From NCBI RefSeq assembly GCF_000388065.1, contig NW_009242971.1:1863426-1891599 (forward strand): a stretch of DNA of 28,174 nucleotides. The letters are read 5' to 3'. A model generated the notes under the pieces. It was not told the origin of the DNA, ran no database searches, and saw nothing but the letters and a program-made list of their open reading frames with translations. Made by a program: the position numbers and the translations under genes. Source of the DNA: Fonticula alba. Taxonomy: Eukaryota; Opisthokonta; Rotosphaerida; Fonticulaceae. Positions 7,475 to 16,519 of the stretch are shown in pieces (positions within the stretch are counted from its first letter, which is position 1; the number at the start of each line of letters is the position of its first letter).

Positions 7475-10400
7475 TCACGAGCCGGCGTTGAGGCCGACAT
7501 CCAGGAAGAAGCCGATGAACACGGGCCGCTGTTGGGGATCTGCCAAGCATCGAGCCACATTCGCGGGCGTGGTGCCGGGAGCATCATCATTCCAGGTGAG
7601 TCACGGACATGGCGGGCTTCGTGCGACTGTCGGGGGTGGGAAAACGCACCGGCGGATGCCGCGGCTGCCGAGGAGGAGGTCAGCACGATGGTCAGTTGTT
7701 GCGAGGCGGCGCCGAGCCGAGGTGCGTCCACGGTCCAGGCGCCGGTCTCCGGCTGGCGGAACAGCCGAGCGACCAGCCGATGCTTACCGGTGGGAATTCG
7801 CTCAATGGCATCGCGTCGGGCGGTGGTCGGGTCGGCGTTGATCAAAATGGCAAAGGTGCCGAGGTTCTTCAGGTACACAAAGTAGGTCTCATCCGGGTTG
7901 CATCCGGTGGTTGGTGCATCGCCCTGCTCCAAGGGGCGGCGGGTGACGAAGATGGCGCACTGGCGCTTGCTGATCTGGGCATTCGAAACCGAGATGTCAC
8001 CTGGCCAGGGACAGGGGAGGAAGCGAACATGTGTGAGGCGGCTGCCGGGGGAACGGCGAGAGGGGGGCAGAGCAGGGGCGGAGGAAAAGGCCGGCGCAGC
8101 GGCAAGGGGCCGACGTACAGCTGGGATCGCGGCCGATGGTCAGCAGACTCTCGCACTGGGCCTCGGCCGGGATCTGGAGCAGGTCCACCTCGGAGGCGGG
8201 GACCGGGGCCAAGTCCAATTCCCGGGCGCTCGTCGGGATGAGACGTCCGGACACCTCATTCAGGGGCCGAATGGCCAGCTGGATCGGCGGGGGTGTGGGA
8301 GGGGCGACCGGCTGGGCCGGCTGGGCCGGCTGGGCCGATGCATTGGGTCGTGTTGGCTGGGCCACCGGACCCGAGATCGGGGTCGATGTTGCAGGATGCT
8401 GGACGCCCGGCAGGACCGGTGGCGCCGAGGGCACCGGCCGGGGAGGCCGATCAGCTGGCATGGTCTTGGTCGGTGGACCGGTCGGACGCACGCGCTTGGT
8501 GGACGGAGGAGCCGGGGGCAGGGATGGCGGAAAGTCCGAGGCCGGGGGCTGGGAGGATGGCCCGGCTTCGGGTGTTGCACTCCCCGGCCGCGGGCGTTTC
8601 GGTGTGGCCAGCGGCGCGGGGAAGGTCCCGGAATCGTCGAGAGATGTGTCCACCGGAGCCGAGGCCGGGACCGGAACCGGGGCCGGGGATGGACCGGTGG
8701 AGGATGTGAAGAGAGGCGCGGGCATAGCTGCACAGGCCATGGCCGGGGGCGCCGGAGAACTCGGCTCCGGGAGGCCGAAGTGGTGGAAGAGCTCCGACCC
8801 GGCAAAGGGGGCCATCATGTCGGGCAAAGCCCAAGAGAGCGGCCCGGCCGAGTCCTGGGACGAGGGGGGCCCCAGGGCGGAGGCCGCCGCAGAAAGGACA
8901 CGCCCCGGCTGGCGAGGCTCGAGAAAGCGGAAGAGGTCGCGAAGCTCGACCAACACGGCCGGCTCAGCCTGGGACGAGGGGAAAGGAGGAGGCCAGCCGA
9001 GGTCACTCAAGTCAGTCGAAAGGTGTGCAAGAGCAGGGAAAGGCGACCATGCGCCGTCTCCGGGGGCCGGCGTACCACCATCCACGGGTGCAGCAGCACA
9101 TCCCGAGCGGAGGCCCGCTGCTCGGGATTGACCATCAGCATGTGAGAGATGAGGTGGTGGAGGGAATTCGGACAGAAGGCACTCGGGCCGGCTGGCCGCG
9201 AAGGCCCGAAGGAGTTGGACCGGGCCAGCGGCGCGGCCGTCGGCCGAGGGGCAACCAGTTGCGGACCGGCTCCCGACAGGCGGCCTGATGGCTGGGACTC
9301 CCCCAGCAGCAGGGCCGGGCTGCTGCTACGGCTGCCGCCCGCGGCACCAGCACCACTGATGGTGCCGTTGCCGAGGGCGAGATCCCCGGAGAGCGGCCAG
9401 TTGATGTTTCCATCGCAAATGCTCCGGAAGAGGTGCTTCATGTCCGGGGGGAAGGGAAGCCGCCCGTCCCCGGCAACCGATTGGAACAGCAGAACCCCGA
9501 GCGACCAGATGTCCACGGCCTGGGTGTACCCCATGTCGGTTGAGAGCTGCGAGGGGCCGGTGCTCAGGCCGCACCCGGGGCCAGCGAGCGGTCCAAACAT
9601 GCGAAAGGCAATTTCAGGGGCTGGCGGTCGTCATCGGAGGAAAGCGGGCAACGCACGGGCAAGCAGCGTAAGGGAGGGGCGGATGTAGCACAGGGCATGG
9701 GCAGCGGTGGGGCCGTCAAGAGACAGCGCAAAGACGGGGGAAGGGGGGAGGAGGGGCGGGGGGGGGGGGGGGGGGGGTGCGGGGCGCACCGAAATAGATC
9801 GGCGTCCCGCAGATGGTCTGCATCAGATTGGCCGGGTTCAGGGGAAGGAGGGCATCATCATCGTCGGTGTTGCTCGCTGAAAGGCTGCCACCAGGCAGAA
9901 CCCCGGACTCCACCAGCGCCGGGAGCAGGGGGCTGTTGCCTGCTGGTCGTGAGAGGCCAAAGTCCACCAGCACCAAGCGGTTGGGGTAGGCTGGCAGGAC
10001 GTCGCCCACCGGGGCGAACGTGAGCAAAATATTTTGAGGCTTCAAGTCGCGATGGGAAACCCCAAGCGAGTGAAGATGCTGGTCACGGGCAAAAGGGGAG
10101 GGGGGGGGAGGAGAAGGTGAGCAAGCTGCAGCGATGACGTCTGGGCACTTTTTGAGCTGTGTGTGTGTGTGTGTGTGTGTGCGTGCACGCGTGCATGCGT
10201 GCATCTGCATGTGTGCCACGCACGAAGAGGGCCATGGCCAGCTGGATGAAGTAGAGCCGCGCAGTGCGGTTGGAGAGGCGCTTGCCCGGGCTCTGGTCAA
10301 TGATGCTCTTGAGATCGCCGCCAGGGATGTACTCCATCACCAGGTAATGATTTTTCGGATCCTCACGGTAATTCCGAAAGCCAACGATATTCGGCTGATG

Positions 10401-10935
10401 GGGACACGTGCGGACGGGACAAAAGGACACGGAGGAGGTTAGAAGGAGGAGGAGAAGAGAGAGGGGAGGAAAGATGCGCCATGGGCAGGATGGCCGGCGG
10501 GGGGGGGGGGGGGGGGGGCGGGGAACGTACATGGCTCAGCAGACGCAGAATGCCAACCTCGCGTTTCATGGTGCGTGCCACGGTGTCCGGGTCATTGGAG
10601 GTCTTGGATACCACCTTCAGGGCGCAGGCGAGCTGCGATTCGGCGGCCGCTTCATCGAAGCCTGGCCGGCCGGCAGCACGCGAGGCTGCCAATGACCGGG
10701 AGATGGCCAAATCCAGGCAGCGGTAGACCACGCCGAAGGCCCCGTGGCCGATCTCCTCCCGGACATCGAAGAGCCCGTTCAGGATCGGGAAGTGCTTGTC
10801 ATCCTGAGGCACAGGCATGGAGAAAGACCCGAATGCGGCAACCGGCTGCGTGGATGGCGATGACTCGTCGGCCGAGAAGATGACCAGCTTGAAGACTGGG
10901 AGGCATATGGGCTAGGCGTCAGAAGCAGGGCTGTC

Positions 10936-10992
<57 letters not shown>

Positions 10993-11674
10993 TATGGTCA
11001 CTTGGAGGCAGGGTCCAACATCGCCACGCACATCGGTACTGATTCGCGGTCTGGGGATCTTTGCCGAGGGCAATGACGGCGCCGCTTTCGATCGGCTCGC
11101 GGCGCTTGCCTACTTCGCGGCCGTCCACAAATGTGCCATTGGTGCTGTGTCACGGCCGAGTTAGCATCAAAGCAGGGGACAGGGCCAGGGCCAAGGAGAG
11201 GGGGAGGGGACGAGCGAACCTGTTGAGATCCTCGATAAACACATCAAAGGGCCCAGTCCGGACGGCCGGGTTCAGCAACACCCGGGTCAGCGTGCAATGC
11301 CACGAGCTGACATGGGAAAAGGTCTTCGGGATGGAGACATTGGCGCTGGGATTCCGGCCGAAGGTGATCACGTCGTCATACAGGTCTGCCACAGGGAGGG
11401 TGTCAGCAAGACAGCCAGGCACCGGGGAGTGCGACCCCCCCCCGTGAAAAAAAAAAGAACCAGACATGTGCATGGATGTACCGCGAGGCTCGAAGTTTGG
11501 CACGATCGGCAGCAGCCGGCCCCAAGGGGGCGTCGGGGCGGCCCAGCCGGCCGCAGGTCGCCGGCTCGGGGCCAGTTGCGAGATGGGCGCCAGGAAGCTC
11601 GGCGTCTCGAGGGATAGAGTCGGCCCGACATGGTCGCCCTGCGAGAGGGCGTTTTGCGAGCCGGCAAAAGGCAT
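7475..11674 (-). CDS. RAD53: Rad53/Chk2-type checkpoint kinase with two FHA domains
   Basis: Ser/Thr kinase of the DNA-damage and replication checkpoint, 1035 aa. Exons on the minus strand: 11674-11482, 11385-11220, 11144-11032, 10895-10531, 10394-10224, 10078-9790, 9620-9076, 8968-8119, 8000-7650, 7539-7475; all phases agree. SQ sites at residues 6, 11 and 32 are ATM/ATR-type targets. FHA1 (~50-163) has G74-R75, S91/H94 and N119-S-T-N-G-T. Kinase (~200-614): glycine loop GHGAFGVV 207-214, K251, E270, H345-R-D347, D375-F-G, T424-I-C-G-T428 (cf. Chk2 T383/T387), APE 433-435, DIW 469-471. A Pro-rich linker leads to a divergent FHA2 (~870-985): G893-R894, S908, N943, G945-T946, but Q911 replaces the usual His. 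This architecture is that of budding-yeast Rad53; animal Chk2 and fission-yeast Cds1 have one FHA. Inserts occur in the N-lobe, activation segment and C-lobe. The start has no in-frame ATG upstream that I noticed. It is divergent from ORC2. Confidence 0.93.
9758..9777. repeat. G20 homopolymer in kinase intron 6
   Basis: A run of about twenty G on the plus strand is C on the kinase sense strand. It begins about a dozen bases after the donor of the intron at 9789-9621. Confidence 0.95.
10159..10180. repeat. (GT)11 in kinase intron 5
   Basis: A GT microsatellite, (CA)n in the sense orientation, lies inside the 145-base intron 10223-10079. It is flanked by GC/GT-alternating sequence next to the donor. 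Confidence 0.95.
10499..10518. repeat. G20 homopolymer in kinase intron 4
   Basis: A run of about twenty G on the plus strand is C in the sense direction, starting 12 bases after the donor of the intron 10530-10395. The same donor-proximal C tract is seen in intron 6. Confidence 0.95.
10939..10988. repeat. (GT)25 in kinase intron 3
   Basis: Twenty-five GT units, (CA)25 in sense, occupy over a third of the 136-base intron 11031-10896, which splits FHA1 from the kinase-proximal linker. CA repeats in introns can bind hnRNP-L-like factors in animals. Any such role here is speculation. Confidence 0.95.
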
Positions 11675-11873
11675 GGCAGGAAAAGCGGGACGTGTGCCCG
11701 AGGGCTATCCACCGGGTGAAAGCCAGTGGGCGCCCGAGAGCTGCGTCGGTGAGGGGCGTATGGCGGGCAGGGGGGGGGGGGGAAGGACGGTGGTAGGGCT
11801 GGCAAGAAAGAGAGTCCACAGAGGCAAGTGGCGGCAGTGGCGCGAGAGACACAAGCGCCGAGAAGCGACAGCA

Positions 11874-11919
11874 GCGGGCGTAAGGGAAGAAGGAGGCGGC
11901 GGGCGTAAGGGAAGGAGGA
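11874..11919. repeat. 21-base direct repeat, 25-base period
   Basis: GCGGGCGTAAGGGAAGAAGG at 11874 recurs at 11899 with one A-to-G change (GCGGGCGTAAGGGAAGGAGG), five bases apart. On the kinase sense strand the unit reads ...CTTCCCTTACGCCCGC. Paired identical sites in a promoter suggest a protein-binding element, but it could also be a simple duplication. Confidence 0.8.
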
Positions 11920-12406
11920 CGCATTTGCCGTCGATCGCCCTCGGCGGGTTCCCCAGCGGGGGGCAGCCTGCCCTTGATGCCTGCAGCGTTCCGCCGGGTG
12001 ATCTCCCGGACCCAGGGGGTGTCGCCGTCCCCGGGCGTCGGTTTCGGGGACCCCCCGGGCGCACGATCGTCCGGTCGCACGTCGGGGCTGCGGCTTGTGC
12101 AAGCTGGGGCTGCGGTCGCCGACGGACGCTCACAGGCACTCTCCCCCACAGACACACACGCATGCGCATGCACGCATGTACGCGGCGCCCACCCCCGGCA
12201 TCTGCCCGGATGGCGGGACGGGGCAAGACGGCCGGCCCTCTTCCAAGTCCCAACGGTCGCCCGATCGTTACAATTTGAAATGCCGGCCCAGTGGCGTGGC
12301 CCTCCCCGGACGGGGGGGGGGGGCCATAACAGATTGCACCCCCTGTCTCCCTTAGTCCTCGTCTCATCGCGTGCTCTTTCTTCCTTGCCCCCCCCCCCCC
12401 CCCCCC

Positions 12407-12481
12407 NNNNNNNNNNNNNNNNNNNNNNNNNNNNNNNNNNNNNNNNNNNNNNNNNNNNNNNNNNNNNNNNNNNNNNNNNNN
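12407..12481. other. Assembly gap (75 N) inside a C homopolymer
   Basis: Seventy-five N are bordered by C19 on the left and C13 on the right. The read-through failed inside a poly-C tract, so the true tract may be far longer or shorter than shown. It lies about 90 bases upstream of the ORC2 start. Confidence 0.99.
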
Positions 12482-12572
12482 CCCCCCCCCCCCCTGCACC
12501 TTCCCTTGTTCCCACCCCTCTCCTCCTCCCTCTTTCCCCTACTCCGAATCACCCTTGCGCGGCTGATTCACC

Positions 12573-15227
12573 ATGTCGGACGACGTGACGGAGTCCCTAC
12601 GGTCGCTGATACCGGCGGACGCGCCGGCCGGTGCGCCGGGCGGCCGGCATGTCTGGCGTGTGCCAGCAGCGCTGGCCGCCTCGTCGGCGGCCGGCCCCGG
12701 GCGGGCAAACGTCGGCGGGGTCCTTGGCACCGCCGACAGCGAGCTGGGCGATGCCTCGCTCGATGAGACCTACTATGCGCGGTTGATGCGGCAGGTGGAG
12801 GCTACCAGCGGGCCGCCGCCGAAACGCGGCCGCGGCCGACCGCGCAAGGAGGGCGTCCTCCGGCCGCCGACTCGACGCATGCGACACCTGGGCCCAGACC
12901 GCCGGGCGGCCATTGATCTGTCCTCCTCCGAGGGGGAGGAAGACCCCAATGACATGCTGGAGTCCCTTGGGAGGCTGCATGCGGCGGCGCGCGCGGCAGC
13001 CAACCCCGGGGATCTGGTTCCGCCGATGGACCGGCTGGCCCGGCTGGATGAGCTGGCCCGGCAGCCGTCCCGGAAGCGGGCGCGCGGCGGCCCGGAGCCC
13101 GGTGCCACCAAGGTGACGGGCCTATTGCGCAAGGCCGTCACTGCGGCCGGCCTAAAGTCCCGCCCCGGGGCCCGGCCCCCCGGCGCCGGTCCGGACACCG
13201 GGCCCGAGGAGGCCGACGCCAGCAATGATACCGCCTCCAGCGGCGAGGACACCGAGGTCACCGAGGAGGAGGCCAGCGAGTATGACGAAGAGGAGGACGA
13301 GGAGGAGGAGGAGGAGGAGGAGGACGAGGAGGAAGCGGAGGAAGAAGAGGAGGATGGCGGCAACGACGATGAGCCGACCTCTTCCTCGCCCGCTCCCGAG
13401 GACCCCAACGATGAGGAGGATGGCGGCTACTTCGCCAACCTCGGTCGGTCATCCACCACCCCCAGCAACACCCTCAGCAAGTGGCCGGCGCTGGATCCGG
13501 CCGTACTACAGGTGCGCACGCGTGGCCGGCGTCCGGTTTCTGCCCCTTTCTTTTGCCTCCCCCCTCGCCACCCCGGCGCCTGCTGCGGCGGTCTCCAGGG
13601 ACGAGAGATGCTCACACCGCCCGGCGATTTGCCCCTCCCGACCCGGCTGGCATCCGGCAGAGTGCCCTGTCGACGGCCACCGACGGCCTGTTCGATGGGC
13701 ACCGTGCGGCCCTGGTCGATGCCATCGGCAGCGAGGACGCCTTCAGCACCTGGCTGGGGGGCCTGCGTGCCGGGTTTTCGCAGCTGCTCTTCGGCTTCGG
13801 GTCCAAGCACCGGCTGCTCGAGCGTTTCGCCGACTGGGCCGCGGACCGGTGTCCGGCCGCGTGCGTGGTGGAGATCAATGGTTTCTTCCCGCTGGTCAAC
13901 GTGCGTGGCCCTTGCCTGCTCGGCGCTCTGTCCCCCTCCTCCAGTGGTCTCTGGCTCTTGGTGGGCGCTTCTTCCCGGTGACTGACCCTGCTGCTCGCGG
14001 CTGCTCATCCTCCCCTCCCCGCCCTCAGTTTCGTGCCGTGTTGGCGGGCATCCTCTCGCTGCTGGAGATCCCGCACTCGGTTCAGCCGCCGCCGCAATTC
14101 AAGCATGTCGCCGACCAGGCGGACTACATTGCCAGCTACTTCAACCGCTTTTGCGACCTCGGGTGTGTCATGCCTCTCTCTCTCTCTCTCTCTTTCCTGC
14201 CTGCCTGCATTCGTGCTTGGTCTTTTTTTCCCTCCTCACACAAGCGCCATCCGGCCGGCCAGGCTCATCATCGTGGTGCACAACATCGACGGGCGTGGGC
14301 TTCGGACGACCGTCACTCAAAATGCCCTTGCAGTACTGGCCGCCTCGCGCGGCATCGGCGTCATCGCCTCGGCCGACCACATCAGTACCCCTCTCCTGTG
14401 GGACACGGCTTCGATCACCAAGTGCGTCGCCGGCCGCCGGGCCAGCCGGCCTATTCCTCGCCACCTTTCGCGCCCCCTATTGACTTGGCTTTTTTCCTCG
14501 CCCCCGGCCGGCGCTAGGTTCAACTGGATTTGGCGCGATGCCACCACCTACTGTCCCTACATGGCGGAGATATCCTTCGAGGGGAGTGTCATCGGTGCGC
14601 TTCCCGCTTGTTTTTTTTTTTTTTTGATCGCGAGCCATGGGGATGCCCCTTCTAACGGCCGGCCCCCGGCCATGCGCCAAATCAGGACGCAAGACCGAAC
14701 TTTCGATCCAGGGCGCGGCCTTTGTCATGCGCAGCATGACCGCCCTCACGCGGGAAATCTTCCTCCTGCTGGCCGAGCAGCAGCTGGAGCGCATGCGTGC
14801 GGCCGGCGGTGGTGGCGATGGCGCTGGCAGCCAGGACAGCTCGGGGGCCGTGGACTCCCGGCCCCGCAGCGCCCGGGCGCACTCCCACCACCCGGCGCGC
14901 TTTGGCCTGCCCTTCGATGTCCTCTTCCTGGCGGCGGCTGACGCTTTCTTGGTCAGCTCGGAGCAGCGCCTGCATGAGCAGCTGAAGGAGTTCATTGACC
15001 ACCGGCTGGTGGTGGTCCACCGGCTGTCCGGCCTCGGGAGTTCCGGCACCGGCGGCGGGGGGGGCTCCATCGATGCGGCCGGGCTTGGCACCGGTGCCGG
15101 CGGCGAGGACCTCTCCCTGGCGGTGATGGCTGCGGCGGCCGGCAGCCTCGGGGCCACGGATGTGTTGTACATCCCGCTGGATGCGGACGCCCTGTCTCAG
15201 GTGATCTCCCAGACACGCGCCATGTAA
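12573..15227 (+). CDS. ORC2: Origin recognition complex subunit 2
   Basis: ORC2, a subunit of the complex that marks replication origins and helps load MCM helicases. It has six exons: 12573-13511, 13661-13900, 14029-14162, 14245-14421, 14518-14594 and 14686-15227, giving 702 aa with all phases consistent. The N-terminal ~300 residues are disordered, with an AT-hook (R85-GRGRPRK, core 88-90) and a long Glu/Asp tract (~236-283). The conserved AAA+-like core carries GFGSK at 358-362, VVEINGFFP, VVHNID (448-453), VIASADHISTPLLWD, and FNWIWRDATTYCPYMAE spanning the intron 4-5 exon. The C-terminal winged-helix part (LSIQGAAFVMRSMTALTREIF ... LHEQLKEFIDHRLV) has a Gly/Ser insert. Start context CACCATG is good. 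The first intron lies exactly between the disordered tail and the core. As in other ORC2 proteins, no Walker A motif is visible. Confidence 0.96.
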
Positions 15228-15833
15228 TAGACACATGCTGCTATTAGTTGGGAGCCAGGGCGGGCCGTCCGGTGGGACTTTCTCGGCAGCCGGCCCTTGA
15301 CTGACCACCGACCTTGGTGGTGGTGGTGGCGGTGGTGGTGGTGGTGGGCGGCTCCGGGCATGCTGTTTGCTGCCCTGCGTCGGCGTGCGGCCGGCAAAGG
15401 GGGGCCGCTCGCTCGGGCTTCCTTCTTCAGGACACCGAGCCGGGGGCTTGGGGGGTCGTGTGGCGGGTGCCCAGCAGGCGAGTTGGTTGTTCTCCGTGCT
15501 GGACCGGCCCGCGCCCGGCGTGGTCAGCCCGCCTTTATGCCGCCCCTTCAAGGAGGGATGGCAAATGCGCCGGGCCAGTCCCCCCCCCCCCCCCCCCGCG
15601 TCCTCGGAGGGGAACAGGGTCGCAGGGGGTGCGCGCGTATGCGGGGCCGGGTTTTTCCCGGCACGTTACCACTCGTGTCCCTTCGTCCTCCAGCCGCAGG
15701 TGCTGCCTCGTCGCGGGGGGCGCCCCTCTCTCCCCCCGGTGGGGATCGACAAGCGGGTGGGTGTCCGGACTCTGTGATCGCCCGCTGGCGCGTGCTCATA
15801 AACAAACACTCGCGCGGAGGGTGTGGCTGAAAT

Positions 15834-15839
15834 AATAAA
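15834..15839 (+). terminator. AATAAA polyadenylation signal, probably ORC2
   Basis: AATAATAAAC holds a canonical AATAAA 607 bases downstream of the ORC2 stop and on the same strand. It is followed within 70 bases by the (CA)n microsatellite. Confidence 0.6.
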
Positions 15840-15896
15840 CAACACGGGTTGAGGGCGTGCCGCAAGCCAGGGCCCTTGCAAAGGAGCAAACATACA

Positions 15897-15900
<4 letters not shown>

Positions 15901-15935
<35 letters not shown>
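15901..15935. repeat. (CA)17 microsatellite
   Basis: A CA run just downstream of the AATAAA, between ORC2 and the PH/PDZ gene. It is preceded by CATACATACC, a degenerate extension of the same repeat. Confidence 0.95.
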
Positions 15936-15940
<5 letters not shown>

Positions 15941-16384
15941 GGCATGCGTGTTGGGTTGTGTCTCGCCGCTCCGGTTTCTGCACTTGGGGCCCCTCGCATC
16001 ACCGGCCGATCCCCCCGCCCCCGCCCCCCCCCCCCCGGCTGCCCGGGTCAACACATTCCTTCGCGTTGGAACGACACAGATCCATCAGCCTCGGGGAGTG
16101 GATCGATGACTCTTTCCCTCTTTCTCTCTCTCCTCTCAGGCGACTTTTCTGAGGATAGAGACAGAAACCCTTCCCCCCCCCCGGGCCCCCTCTCTGGCGC
16201 CCTGTAGCGGGCTCCCCCCGGCGCCTTCCCCCCCCCCCGCCTCTCTCTCTCTCCCCCCCCCCCCTGCTGCGCTCTTGGGCTTCTGTCTTTTGCTCATCCC
16301 GCCCCTGCCTCCCTCCCCTGGCCGCTCGTCTTTTGTCCATCCCGGCTCCTTCGCGCCACCCGACCAGACCGCCAGGAGCAAGCG

Positions 16385-16397
16385 GGCGCGCGCGCGT

Positions 16398-16429
<32 letters not shown>

Positions 16430-16431
16430 GC
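16385..16431. repeat. (GC)n(GT)n microsatellite
   Basis: A GC run passes into a GT run with one TTT interruption, about 90 bases upstream of the PH/PDZ start codon. Alternating purine-pyrimidine sequence of this length can adopt Z-DNA under negative supercoiling. It is the same composite type as at 7342-7396. Confidence 0.9.
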
Positions 16432-16519
16432 GGCCGATCATTGTTCTCCCCCATTTGCCCTTGCCTGAGTCCCTTCCTTGCGCCTGGCCTTCGCCCTGGC
16501 CCCTCGTCCTCGGTCGCCG

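Larger units (their letters stand above)
11675..12572. promoter_or_regulatory. Shared upstream region of divergent kinase and ORC2 genes
   Basis: No gene is supported here. The 898 bases separate the start codons of the checkpoint kinase (minus) and ORC2 (plus) and must hold both promoters and 5' leaders. Contents: G13 at 11770-11782, a 21-base direct repeat at 11874-11919, G12 at 12312-12323, C19 at 12388-12406, an assembly gap, then C13 and a CT-rich leader up to the ORC2 ATG. I found no TATA box and no clear E2F or MCB site. The switch from G runs to C runs between 12323 and 12388 may mark where the two transcription units divide. Confidence 0.65.
15228..16519. other. ORC2 3' flank and upstream region of the PH/PDZ gene
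   Basis: No gene is supported in these ~1.3 kb. After the ORC2 stop come a GGT-rich run (15314-15346), a C run near 15581-15597 and AATAAA at 15834. Then come (CA)n at 15901-15935, C runs near 16022-16036, 16227-16237 and 16253-16265, a CT-rich stretch near 16110-16140, and a GC/GT microsatellite at 16385-16431. The last ~80 bases are pyrimidine-rich and lead into the ATG at 16520. Confidence 0.7.

Noticed and set aside
7593-7602. CAG/GTGAGT donor-like site on the plus strand
   Set aside because: It is antisense to intron 9 of the kinase gene. No plus-strand exon with recognisable coding precedes it.
13518-13523. ACGCGT (MCB-like box) at the ORC2 intron 1 donor
   Set aside because: It is a single six-base match in GC-rich DNA inside an intron, not in the upstream region. 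Chance is the simpler explanation.
15297-15830. Overlapping plus-strand frames after ORC2 (poly-Trp/Val/Gly)
   Set aside because: They arise from the GGT repeat and poly-C tracts. No domain, and all lie before the AATAAA, consistent with 3' UTR.
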